From Candidatus Kaiserbacteria bacterium (GTDB lineage Bacteria; Patescibacteriota; Minisyncoccia; Phycocordibacterales; UBA2100): a stretch of DNA of 21,891 nt. Each line of letters opens with the position of its first letter. Positions within the stretch are counted from its first letter, which is position 1. Made by a program: the position numbers and the translations under genes. Below, piece after piece: positions 14,806 to 21,891 of the stretch. The notes under the pieces are model-generated. The model had not been told where the DNA came from and did no database searches. It saw only the letters and a list, made by a program, of their open reading frames with translations. The stretch covers positions 1 through 21,891 of the forward strand of contig JAMONA010000044.1 of assembly GCA_027066795.1 (NCBI GenBank), read 5' to 3'.

Positions 14806-15870
14806 TTATATCAACCTATCTAAAACTTTTGGGTTGAGTGAGTGTTCGTAAGCATTTTGCTGAGTTATTTCACCCCTAGAGACCAGGTCTGCAAGTGAAC
14901 GCTCCATTGATATCATTCCTGATTCTGCGTTAGTCTCTATTACCGTGTTGAGTTCGTGTGTACGACCCTCTCTTATTAGGTTCTGTACCGCCTTATTAGA
15001 TATCAATAGTTCAAAAGCAGGCACCATGCCACCAGAGGTACGAGGTATAAGTCTTTGGGAAAAGATGCCAGCAAGTGATGCTGATAACTGTAGTCGTATC
15101 TGGTCTTGTTGTCCTGCTGGGAATGAATCTATAATACGGTCTATGGTCTGAGCTGCATTATTTGTATGTAGGGTAGAGAATACTAAGTGCCCAGTCTCAG
15201 CAGCGGTTACTGCTGCAGCCATAGTCTCTGGACCACGCATCTCTCCTACTAACACCACGTCTATATCTTGCCTAAAGGCGCCCTTAAGCGCAGAAGAAAA
15301 ACTACTTGTATCTATGTGCACCTCTCTTTGGTCTATAAGTGACTGCTTAGGCTCGTGTACATACTCTATAGGATCTTCTATGGTAAGTATATGGGCAGCT
15401 CTCTCTCTATTTATTAAGTCTATAAGTGCTGTAAGTGTAGTAGTTTTACCTTGCCCAACCGGGCCAACAACTAAGAAAAAGCCTTGGTTACGGTGTGCAA
15501 ATGTCTCAAGTACTTCAGGCAACTCCAACTCTTCTATTGTCCTAATCTCTTTAGGTATACGACGCATTACTATTCCTACAAAACCTCTCTGGTAAAATGC
15601 ATTACATCGAAACCTGTCACCACCCGCAGGAGAATATGAAAAATCAAGTTCTTGCTTCTCTGCAAATGTATTAAGTTGCTCTTTATTAGTTAATACTTCT
15701 AAAAAACCTTTTACGTCATCTCCTTTTAGAATCTGTTCATTCATCATTGGCACAAGAGAACCGTCTACTCTTAGAGTTGGTCTAGACTCTGCAGACAGGT
15801 GCAAGTCGGAGCCGCCCTCGTGTGTTAGTACGGTAATATATTTTTTAAGCGAGCTCTCGTATTGTTGCAT
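14806..15870 (-). CDS. pilT: Type IV pilus retraction ATPase PilT
   Basis: Hexameric motor that drives pilus retraction; the family powers twitching and DNA uptake. It is 354 aa, normal for PilT. An N-terminal PAS-like domain (about 1-100; SDLHLSAESRPTLRVDG at 21-37) precedes the ATPase core. The core has Walker A GPVGQGKTT at 136-144, the Asp box ILTIEDPIEYVH at 161-172, Walker B DIDVVLVGEMRGPETM at 202-217 and the His box TGHLVFSTLHTN at 226-237. The fit to PilT, rather than the longer PilB assembly ATPase, rests on length and on the GEMRGPETM and AETGHLVFSTLHT motifs. No PilB is visible here. Start ATG 15870 coincides with the transcript start predicted from an extended -10 element. Confidence 0.95.
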   Translation of the reverse strand: MQQYESSLKKYITVLTHEGGSDLHLSAESRPTLRVDGSLVPMMNEQILKGDDVKGFLEVLTNKEQLNTFAEKQELDFSYSPAGGDRFRCNAFYQRGFVGIVMRRIPKEIRTIEELELPEVLETFAHRNQGFFLVVGPVGQGKTTTLTALIDLINRERAAHILTIEDPIEYVHEPKQSLIDQREVHIDTSSFSSALKGAFRQDIDVVLVGEMRGPETMAAAVTAAETGHLVFSTLHTNNAAQTIDRIIDSFPAGQQDQIRLQLSASLAGIFSQRLIPRTSGGMVPAFELLISNKAVQNLIREGRTHELNTVIETNAESGMISMERSLADLVSRGEITQQNAYEHSLNPKVLDRLI

Positions 15871-15876
15871 CAGTTA

Positions 15877-15885
15877 ATTATAACA
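15877..15885 (-). promoter_or_regulatory. Extended -10 promoter of pilT-pilC (leaderless)
   Basis: TGTTATAAT on the minus strand, perfect -10 (15877-15882) plus TG. The predicted start, 15870, is exactly the A of the pilT ATG. Confidence 0.65.
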
Positions 15886-15932
15886 ATCAAGGACATATAC
15901 CACTAATAGATTATCCCCAAATTAGAACATTG

Positions 15933-17297
15933 CTAAACTAGGTTATCTGGTGCTGGATACTCCCGGCACAACCTTTCTACAGCGTTGCGTATTTTATCTA
16001 TCTCTATATTTTTCTTTAGCTTTTTTGTTAGCTTTTTTATATATTTTTGTTTTTCAACAACATTACCATCTGGCAACTCCTCGCTCTTTACTATATCCAT
16101 CACTCGATTAATCCATAGCGCTATCTGCTGCATCTCTTTTACTTTCATACCTCTGGTAGTTACACTAGGAGTACCCATGCGCACTCCACTTGGGTAAAAT
16201 GGGCTCTGCGGTTCATTAGGTATCGTGTTTTTGTTAGTAGTTAGGCCAACCATATCTAAGGCTGTCTCTACTATGGCCCCCCTACCCTTACCGCACTTTA
16301 GTAGTAACAAGTGATTATCTGTACCGTCACTTACCAGTTCTGCACCACCTTTTATAAGAGCTTTGGCTAGTGCATCTGCATTTTTTACTACCTGCTTGCC
16401 GTACTTCTTGAAGGCCGGCCTACTTGCCTCAGCAAATGCTACTGCCATTGCTGCAGTAGTATGGTTGTGTGGCCCTCCCTGGCTACCAGGCATTATTGCT
16501 CTGTCTAACTTTAGACTGAGGTCTTTATCTTTTTTTAATCCTTTTTTGGTAACCATCATTATTCCACCTCTTGGTCCACGTAATGTCTTATGTGTTGTGC
16601 TTGTAATAATATCTACAAACTTCTCTGGGCTCTTGTGGACACCAGCAACTATAAGCCCTGCTATGTGTGCAATATCTGCAACTAAATATGCCCCCGTCTT
16701 GTCCGCAATCTCTCCTAATTCTTTAAATGGAAACTCACGTACATATGCAGTCGCTCCTACCCATATAAGCTTTGGCTTGTGTTTTTTTGCTAACATCTCC
16801 ACCTCCTTTAAGTCTATATAGCCATCTTCTTTAACATGATATTGTATTGTATTAAAAAATTTAGCCGTTGCACTAGCCTTCCACCCGTGAGTCAGGTGCC
16901 CACCATCGAAAAGGTGTTGACCCAATACAGTGTCTCCAGCCTCACAAGTGGCAATATATACAGCCATATTTGCTTGAGAACCAGAGTATGGTTGCACATT
17001 TGCATATGGCACATTAAATAGCTTCTTTAACCTATCCCTGGCTAAATTCTCTACTTTATCTATAACTTCATTGCCTCCATAGTATCTAGCTCCTGGATAT
17101 CCCTCTGAATACTTGTTAGTAAGTACAGAGCCCATAGCCTCTAAAACTGCCTTGCTCACAATGTTCTCTGATGGTATCAACTCCAAGGAGTCAGACTGTC
17201 GTCGTTGCTCATCTTGCAACAACTCATACAAAGCCTTATCTTGCTCTTTTATTCTTGTAAACTTTTGCTTAGTGCTTTTTTGTTTTTGCTTAATCAT
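15933..17297 (-). CDS. glyA: Serine hydroxymethyltransferase
   Basis: PLP enzyme interconverting serine and glycine with transfer of a one-carbon unit to tetrahydrofolate. It is 454 aa, longer than the usual 415-420: about 17 basic residues are added at the N-terminus (MIKQKQKSTKQKF), with smaller additions in the C-terminal part. SLELIPSENIVSKAVLEAMG lies at 37-56, NKYSEGYPGARYYGG at 61-75 and the substrate-folate region YSGSQAN at 104-110. The cofactor loop STTHKTLRGPRGG holds the Schiff-base lysine K237. A conserved PFYPSGVRMGTPSVTTRG block is present. It is downstream of prs by 90 bases on the same strand and 62 bases upstream of pilT. No strong promoter or Shine-Dalgarno was found; a weak TATTAG lies at 17316-17321. 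It stops with TAG. Confidence 0.97.
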   Translation of the reverse strand: MIKQKQKSTKQKFTRIKEQDKALYELLQDEQRRQSDSLELIPSENIVSKAVLEAMGSVLTNKYSEGYPGARYYGGNEVIDKVENLARDRLKKLFNVPYANVQPYSGSQANMAVYIATCEAGDTVLGQHLFDGGHLTHGWKASATAKFFNTIQYHVKEDGYIDLKEVEMLAKKHKPKLIWVGATAYVREFPFKELGEIADKTGAYLVADIAHIAGLIVAGVHKSPEKFVDIITSTTHKTLRGPRGGIMMVTKKGLKKDKDLSLKLDRAIMPGSQGGPHNHTTAAMAVAFAEASRPAFKKYGKQVVKNADALAKALIKGGAELVSDGTDNHLLLLKCGKGRGAIVETALDMVGLTTNKNTIPNEPQSPFYPSGVRMGTPSVTTRGMKVKEMQQIALWINRVMDIVKSEELPDGNVVEKQKYIKKLTKKLKKNIEIDKIRNAVERLCREYPAPDNLV

Positions 17298-17387
17298 GAT
17301 ATAAAAATTACCTACCTAATACACAATTACTTTGTAGGCGGGTCATTGAACATATGCACAATCTTAATTAATCCGAGTATATCATAC

Positions 17388-18398
17388 TTACTTACGCTCA
17401 AACATCTGCGATATCGAATTGCCTTGTGTCAGCCTCTTCACGATGTCGGCGATTACTGGTGCTATCGTAAACACCTTTAACTTTTTACACATTTTTTTAT
17501 GTACAGTTTGAGGTATAGAGTCACTCACCAATACCATTTTTATAAAATCGTTTTTATTAATAAGCTCAATTGCAGGACCTGAGAGTATACCGTGTGTCGC
17601 ACACACGATAAGATCTTTTGCCCCCTTGCGCTTAAGTACCTCGGTAGCCTTGTTAACTGTGCCAAAAGTATCTATCATGTCGTCTATTATTATTGCTGTT
17701 CTGCCCTCTAGGTACTTTTTATCTCCTATTAGAACTGTCTTGCTTACTGTATTCTTCTTACTATAATCACGCTCTTTAGAAAGTACTAAAAACGGTAATT
17801 TAAATAGGCCTGCAAACTCTTTTATACGCTTAAGAGCACCCTCATCTGGAGCGACCAGTACAAACTTCTCTTTATAGGAAAGGCCTTTACCAAACACATG
17901 CTTGTCTAGGTATTTTTTAATAATATGCGTTGTGTATAAATTATCACATGGCACATTAAAGAAACCTTGTATCTGTGGAGCGTGCAAGTCAAAAGTAATT
18001 ACTCTGTCAACCTTGGCAAGTTCAAATAAGTCTGCAACATCACGTGCACTTATGGCACCTCTCGGATTATCTTTCTTCTCTTCTCTTGAATACGGGAAGA
18101 AGGGCACAATCAAGTTCACTGTCTTAGCATCAGAGCGGCGCAATGTCTTAGCGAGTATATATGTCTCCATTACATAGTCATTAGCCGTTCTACGTTCACA
18201 ATCATCTTTTGTTGTATAACCACCAGACTGCAATACAAAAATATCTTTATTACGTACGCTCTCTGGTATCCTAGGACGGAACTCTGTATTAGCAAAATAC
18301 TCAAATACATTGCCGATAGGTTTGCGCTTTAAAAGTTTTGAGACATCGCTCACAAGTTTCGGGTTAGAACTCCCGCCGATAATGCGCACATTCTTCAC
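17388..18398 (-). CDS. prs: Ribose-phosphate pyrophosphokinase (PRPP synthetase)
   Basis: Makes PRPP from ribose 5-phosphate and ATP for nucleotide synthesis or salvage. It is 336 aa, slightly longer than the 310-320 norm. The N-terminal domain carries SGGYTTKDDCERRTANDYVMET at about 58-79 and the ATP loop region YSREEKKDNPRGAISARD at 103-120. FDLHAPQIQGFF spans 136-147. The PRPP-binding loop AIIIDDMIDTFGTV at 235-248 has phenylalanine where alanine is usual. The flexible loop region reads SKERDYSKKNTV (207-218). The start codon is GTG at 18398, not ATG. A TGCTAGTAT element (18405-18413) would place transcription at that GTG. A terminator for the next upstream gene lies at 18431-18462, so prs begins a new transcript. 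Confidence 0.95.
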   Translation of the reverse strand: MKNVRIIGGSSNPKLVSDVSKLLKRKPIGNVFEYFANTEFRPRIPESVRNKDIFVLQSGGYTTKDDCERRTANDYVMETYILAKTLRRSDAKTVNLIVPFFPYSREEKKDNPRGAISARDVADLFELAKVDRVITFDLHAPQIQGFFNVPCDNLYTTHIIKKYLDKHVFGKGLSYKEKFVLVAPDEGALKRIKEFAGLFKLPFLVLSKERDYSKKNTVSKTVLIGDKKYLEGRTAIIIDDMIDTFGTVNKATEVLKRKGAKDLIVCATHGILSGPAIELINKNDFIKMVLVSDSIPQTVHKKMCKKLKVFTIAPVIADIVKRLTQGNSISQMFERK

Positions 18399-18404
18399 TC
18401 ATTT

Positions 18405-18413
18405 ATACTAGCA
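18405..18413 (-). promoter_or_regulatory. Possible extended -10 promoter of prs (leaderless GTG start)
   Basis: TGCTAGTAT on the minus strand, -10 match 4 of 6 plus TG. The predicted start is 18398, the G of the GTG start codon. Weaker than the smpB and pilT cases. Confidence 0.35.
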
Positions 18414-18430
18414 TATATGCATCATGAATC

Positions 18431-18462
18431 AAAAAGGACCAGTTCAATAAAGCACTGGTCCT
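18431..18462 (-). terminator. Rho-independent terminator after the 99-aa membrane protein gene
   Basis: Arms AGGACCAGT (18435-18443) and ACTGGTCCT (18454-18462) form a perfect 9-bp stem with a 10-nt loop. On the minus strand the hairpin is followed by TTTTT (18435-18431). No T run on the plus strand, so it acts leftward. Confidence 0.82.
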
Positions 18463-18484
18463 CAACTTGTTGTAATCTAACCTA

Positions 18485-18784
18485 CTATAGCAACTGCCTG
18501 GCAGTGAACACTAACGCCCCTCCAATGCGTGGGTCATAGTACATACCTGTATGAACATTGTGTCCCGATGGATCGAAATCTAGTTTCGGGAAACGAATTT
18601 TTCTATCTGATATAGAGCTAACTCGTACACCCATTATTCGCATAGACCATGGAGGCTCGTACTCTGCGTTGCCAGACCGAACCTGAACCCAATATATTTT
18701 ATGCCTCATAACTATAAACCAAGTATAAAATACAATAACGTGGTATATAAGTATGAAAAAGATAATTAAAATAGTCCAAAGCAT
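18485..18784 (-). CDS. Small single-span membrane protein of unknown function, 99 aa
   Basis: I do not recognise the family. The N-terminus (MLWTILIIFFILIYHVIVFYT, about 1-25) is one strong membrane helix, followed by a basic stretch (RHKIYW) and a soluble tail of about 70 residues. The tail is rich in aromatic, arginine and glycine residues: PPWSMRIMGVRVSSISDRKIRFPKL, then DPSGHNVHTGMYYDPRIGGALVF. The positive charge after the helix suggests the tail is cytoplasmic. Support for a real gene: a textbook Shine-Dalgarno (GGAGGA at 18792-18797) at good spacing to ATG 18784, a possible -10 (TATAAT, 18812-18817, minus strand) and its own terminator at 18431-18462. It is thus likely a single-gene transcript between prs and malic enzyme. 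Confidence 0.75.
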   Translation of the reverse strand: MLWTILIIFFILIYHVIVFYTWFIVMRHKIYWVQVRSGNAEYEPPWSMRIMGVRVSSISDRKIRFPKLDFDPSGHNVHTGMYYDPRIGGALVFTARQLL

Positions 18785-18791
18785 AGTTTAA

Positions 18792-18797
18792 TCCTCC
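18792..18797 (-). promoter_or_regulatory. Shine-Dalgarno site of the 99-aa membrane protein gene
   Basis: On the minus strand GGAGGA lies 7 bases before the ATG at 18784. It stands out because I found no comparable site before the other genes in the window. Confidence 0.75.
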
Positions 18798-18811
18798 AAA
18801 AAATGATTACA

Positions 18812-18817
18812 ATTATA
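18812..18817 (-). promoter_or_regulatory. Possible -10 element of the 99-aa membrane protein gene
   Basis: Perfect TATAAT on the minus strand in an AT-rich 72-base gap; predicted start near 18805, leaving a leader of about 20 bases that carries the Shine-Dalgarno. No convincing -35. Confidence 0.4.
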
Positions 18818-18856
18818 AAAAAACAACTAATCTAGTTATACACTATAAAAAGTTAC

Positions 18857-20023
18857 TTAGCTAGCTTGTACTGCTGAGGCTACAGCATCTACTACTCCAT
18901 CGTCAAACATGCTTGGTATTATCTTCTCCTCTGTTGGCTCTTGCACCAGCCCGGCCAACGCCTCGGCTATTGCCATCTTCATCTGCATTGTAACCTTAGT
19001 AGCACCACTAGCGAATAGCCCTTTAAAAAGTCCAGGGAAGACCAGTGCATTATTTATCTGGTTGGGGAAATCACTACGACCCGTAGCCACAATCCTTGCA
19101 CCACCAAGCTTAGCCTCATTAGGCATTATCTCTGGCACCGGGTTTGCAAGAGCAAATATTATGGCATCACTATTCATACTTTTCACCATCTCTTTGGTGA
19201 GTATGTCAGGAGCAGACACACCTATAAATACATCTGCACCAGTAAGAGCCTCCACTAGTGAAGGCAAGTCACATCGTGTTGAATTACCATTAGAACATGT
19301 CTTTTTTATAACCTCACAAAAGTGCTCTTTATTGCCAGTGCCACAAACTTTACCTTCGTTAAGTACTCCTTTACTATCTAAAACTGTCAGTACCTTAAAT
19401 CCATAGGCATTTAATAACTCTACCGCAGCGTGTCCAGCTGCTCCAGCACCATTAACCACAACACTCACCTCCTCCTTATTTTTGCCAACTATACTAAGTG
19501 CATTAATAAGGCCTGCCAGTACCACTATAGCTGTGCCGTGTTGGTCATCATGGAAGACTGGTATATCAAGCTCCTCCATAAGTCGCCGCTCTATCTCAAA
19601 GCACCTTGGGGCAGATATGTCTTCAAGATTAATAGCTCCAAATGTGGGGGCGATATTTTTAATTGTTTGTATTATCTCTTCAGTATCTTGAGTTGCAAGT
19701 GCTATGGGGAATGAGTCTATACCAGCAAACTCCTTAAGCAATACGGCCTTGCCCTCCATCACTGGTAAACCTGCCTCGGCCCCAATGTTACCTAACCCCA
19801 ACACTGCAGAGCCATCTGTGATTATCGCTACAGTATTTTTGCTAGTTACAACCTCGTTACTCTGTACTTCTCCACTCTCTATAGCACTACATACAGCACC
19901 CACTCCTGGAGTGTAGGCAAGCGCCAACTCCTCATTATTGGTAACGGGCATCAAGCTTTTAATCTCAAACTTGCCCTTAAATTTTTTATGTAAATCAATA
20001 CTGCTCTTACTGTAGTCTGTCAT
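18857..20023 (-). CDS. Malic enzyme (malate dehydrogenase, oxaloacetate-decarboxylating)
   Basis: Converts malate to pyruvate and CO2 with reduction of NAD or NADP; in a sugar-fermenting cell it supplies pyruvate or NADPH. It is 388 aa, the short prokaryotic form without a phosphotransacetylase domain. AYTPGVGAVC (36-45) carries the catalytic tyrosine Y37, DGSAVLGLGNIG lies at 70-81 and EGKAVLLKEFAGID (from 90) carries lysine K92. Metal ligands are in NLEDISAPRCFEIE (E134, D135) and FHDDQHGTAIV (D160). The Rossmann nucleotide loop is VVNGAGAAGHAA (189-200), followed by SDFPNQINNALVFPG. Cofactor preference cannot be read safely. It is divergent from topA (57 bases between start codons). The extended -10 at 20033-20041 puts the mRNA start about 3 bases before the ATG. 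Confidence 0.95.
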   Translation of the reverse strand: MTDYSKSSIDLHKKFKGKFEIKSLMPVTNNEELALAYTPGVGAVCSAIESGEVQSNEVVTSKNTVAIITDGSAVLGLGNIGAEAGLPVMEGKAVLLKEFAGIDSFPIALATQDTEEIIQTIKNIAPTFGAINLEDISAPRCFEIERRLMEELDIPVFHDDQHGTAIVVLAGLINALSIVGKNKEEVSVVVNGAGAAGHAAVELLNAYGFKVLTVLDSKGVLNEGKVCGTGNKEHFCEVIKKTCSNGNSTRCDLPSLVEALTGADVFIGVSAPDILTKEMVKSMNSDAIIFALANPVPEIMPNEAKLGGARIVATGRSDFPNQINNALVFPGLFKGLFASGATKVTMQMKMAIAEALAGLVQEPTEEKIIPSMFDDGVVDAVASAVQAS

Positions 20024-20032
20024 GGTTCAGGC

Positions 20033-20041
20033 AGTATAGCA
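20033..20041 (-). promoter_or_regulatory. Extended -10 promoter of the malic enzyme gene
   Basis: TGCTATACT on the minus strand (-10 at 20033-20038). Predicted start is about 20026, a leader of about 3 bases. Confidence 0.55.
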
Positions 20042-20080
20042 TATTTGCTTTTATTTACATTTGTGTAATCCTGTGCACTT

Positions 20081-21891
20081 ATGACAGCAGCATTAAAGAA
20101 CGCCACAGGCAAAACACTGGTGATAGTAGAGTCACCTGCTAAGGCTAAGACTATTGAAAAATATCTCGGTAGTGAGTATATGGTACGTGCGTCAGTAGGC
20201 CATGTACGTGACTTACCTAAGAGTAACAAAAAAGCTATAGACGTTGCCGCTGGCTTCAAGCCTCACTATGAGGTTAGTGCTGGCAAACACAAGGTAATCG
20301 CTGAGCTAGAGAGCCTAGCCCAAGATGCTAAAGAAGTAATACTGGCAACTGACCCAGACCGTGAGGGTGAGGCAATAGCCTGGCACCTGGCCGAGTTGTT
20401 AGAGCTTAAGGACCCTAAGAGAGTCGTCTACCAAGAAATTACTAAGGATGCCGTGCAAGAGGCCTTCAGTAAACCAAGAAAGATAGACCAAGACATGAGA
20501 CAGGCGCAAGAAGCTAGGCGTGTTCTAGACAGGCTCGTAGGGTACGACCTCTCTGGGCTAATATGGCAAAAGGTGCGCTATGGGCTTTCTGCTGGGCGTG
20601 TACAATCTCCTGCTCTTCGTATAATAATGGAAAGAGAGCGAGAGATTCGTGCATTTATACCAGACGATTTTTGGGTTATTACGGCCGAAGCCTCAGCAAA
20701 CCCTGAACAATTTCAGCTGACTTGCATTATTGAGCCAGACACTCAGACAGAGGCAGACAGAATCGTAAAAGTTGGCACAGAGTCAAATTGGGTAGTTATA
20801 AATGTTACAGAGTCAGAGGCTAAACGTACTCCAAAAGCCCCTTTTACCACCTCTACACTACAACAAACAGCCAGTACGAGATTAGGCTATTCACCTAGCA
20901 ATACTATGCGCATAGCGCAAAAGCTTTATGAAAAAGGGTATATAACCTACATGCGTACAGACAGTCCTAGTCTATCTAAGCAAGCTCAAGAGCAAGCCAT
21001 ATCTATTATTGATAGTGAGTACGGTAAAGAGTTTGTACAACCTCGTGACTTTAAGAGTAGGAGCAAAAATGCACAAGAAGCCCACGAGGCTATACGCCCA
21101 AGTAACCTGAGTAAAAAGACAGCCGGGACAACAGCAGACCAACAAAAGCTATACCAACTAATCTGGGCTCGTACTGTAGCTAGCCAGATGGCAGATGCGC
21201 GTCTAAAACGTGCTAAAATTTTAGCCAATGTTATTGGTAGCAATGAAGATATACCAGACTTTGCAGTACGAGGTAGTCGTGTGATATTTGACGGTTGGCT
21301 AAAGGCCGACCCAGCAGCTAAAGGTGAGGATACTCAAGTACCAGCTGTAAGTAAGGGCGACGAACTAAATATAAGCAATATAGAAGCAGAGGGTAAGCAG
21401 ACTCAACCGCCTAATAGATATACAGAGGCTGGCTTAATTAAAGAATTAGAAAAGAGGGGTATAGGGCGCCCATCTACTTACGCTAGCATCATGAAGACCC
21501 TCAATGACAGAGGCTATGTAGACAAGCAAGGCAAGACACTACTACCCACCGACACTGGTGATGTAGTAAGCTCATTTCTTGAGAAGCACTTTAGTAAATA
21601 TATATCAGATACCTTTACAGCAGAGCTTGAAGACGAACTAGATGAAATAGCAGATGGAACAAGAGAGTACACCAAGACGTTAGAGGACTTCTATACACCA
21701 TTTACTAAAGATATAGGAAGTAAGGCTGATATACCTAAGGTCACAAACATGGGCGACGCTCCAGCAGAATTTAAGTGTCCACAATGCCAAGCCGACATGG
21801 TATACAAACTATCTAAAGGTGGTAAGTTTATGAGCTGTAATAAATTCCCTGAGTGTAATGGCGCTCGCAAGGCAGACGGCAGTATAATAGA
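20081..21891 (+). CDS. topA: DNA topoisomerase I, C-terminus cut by window edge
   Basis: Type IA enzyme that relaxes negative supercoils. The first 603 codons are visible without a stop. The Toprim domain begins KTLVIVESPAKAKTIEKYL (11-29), with E17, and holds DPDREGEAIAWHL at 91-103. The cleavage domain has SAGRVQSPALR, and YITYMRTDS carries the catalytic tyrosine Y290. KRGIGRPSTYASIMKTL and the gate-domain helices follow. The visible end has a C-terminal zinc finger (CPQC and SCNKFPEC) that packs on DNA. Start ATG 20081 (MTAALKNATGK) fits the family; a TGTAAT at 20064-20069 could be the -10, giving a leader of about 5 bases, but evidence is weak. More zinc fingers or a Lys-rich tail may lie past the edge. 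Confidence 0.96.
   Translation, partial: MTAALKNATGKTLVIVESPAKAKTIEKYLGSEYMVRASVGHVRDLPKSNKKAIDVAAGFKPHYEVSAGKHKVIAELESLAQDAKEVILATDPDREGEAIAWHLAELLELKDPKRVVYQEITKDAVQEAFSKPRKIDQDMRQAQEARRVLDRLVGYDLSGLIWQKVRYGLSAGRVQSPALRIIMEREREIRAFIPDDFWVITAEASANPEQFQLTCIIEPDTQTEADRIVKVGTESNWVVINVTESEAKRTPKAPFTTSTLQQTASTRLGYSPSNTMRIAQKLYEKGYITYMRTDSPSLSKQAQEQAISIIDSEYGKEFVQPRDFKSRSKNAQEAHEAIRPSNLSKKTAGTTADQQKLYQLIWARTVASQMADARLKRAKILANVIGSNEDIPDFAVRGSRVIFDGWLKADPAAKGEDTQVPAVSKGDELNISNIEAEGKQTQPPNRYTEAGLIKELEKRGIGRPSTYASIMKTLNDRGYVDKQGKTLLPTDTGDVVSSFLEKHFSKYISDTFTAELEDELDEIADGTREYTKTLEDFYTPFTKDIGSKADIPKVTNMGDAPAEFKCPQCQADMVYKLSKGGKFMSCNKFPECNGARKADGSII

Noticed and set aside
20020..20259. Minus-strand ORF opposite the topA start, and another at 20986-21243
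   Set aside because: Both overlap conserved topA coding sequence (Toprim and cleavage domains) and have no recognisable features.
1..21891. Mobile elements, CRISPR arrays, phage or toxin-antitoxin genes
   Set aside because: I looked for transposase motifs, direct repeats with regular spacing, integrase and small paired genes and saw none; the content is core genes throughout.

Overview
The window reads as a chromosomal core segment of an ultra-small bacterium of the Candidate Phyla Radiation (Patescibacteria), most likely Parcubacteria-like. This is inferred from several things. The L32 N-terminus (MVRMRINRSATRKRRSHHAL) is of a CPR type, core genes are slightly trimmed, the type IV pilus set is minimal, intergenic gaps are short, and Shine-Dalgarno sequences are nearly absent. 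The standard code fits every gene, but none of the 16 complete genes stops with TGA. I see no insertion sequence, phage gene, CRISPR array or defence island.

Layout. 1-1084 (minus): a 102-aa helical protein of unknown function followed by the ribosome-associated ATPase ychF (cut by the window edge). 1156-6087 (plus): a promoter, an HlyD/MFP adaptor with a very long helical insert, and an RND pump. 6139-6212 (plus): a tRNA-Met(CAT) with initiator traits, behind a strong promoter. 6222-8103 (minus): rpmF, a NusB-Nudix fusion and rnc, an RNA/translation operon. 8174-9087 (plus): smpB and ssrA, the trans-translation pair. 9107-9754 (minus) rnhB and 9795-12980 (plus) dnaE are divergent. 13054-15870 (minus): pilT, pilC and a type IV pilin. 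15933-17297 glyA and 17388-18398 prs (minus) feed one-carbon and nucleotide metabolism. 18485-18784 (minus): a small membrane protein of unknown function with its own terminator and the only good Shine-Dalgarno I found. 18857-20023 (minus): malic enzyme. 20081-21891 (plus): topA, cut by the window edge.

How it works together. Most of the window is information processing: replication (dnaE, rnhB, topA), rRNA processing and antitermination (rnc, nusB), ribosome function and rescue (rpmF, smpB, ssrA, ychF), and initiation (tRNA). Surface functions are a pilus set that could serve DNA uptake or host attachment, and a two-gene efflux system.

The most notable signals are not a new gene cassette but expression and RNA features. 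There is a recurrent extended -10 motif (TGNTATAxT) placed 6-9 bases before start codons, implying leaderless mRNAs. The initiator-like tRNA has an A1:U72 pair and changed elbow positions. There is a NusB-Nudix fusion, and two near-identical bidirectional terminators (14-bp stem, 4-nt loop) lie between convergent genes, one of them swallowing the rnhB stop codon.
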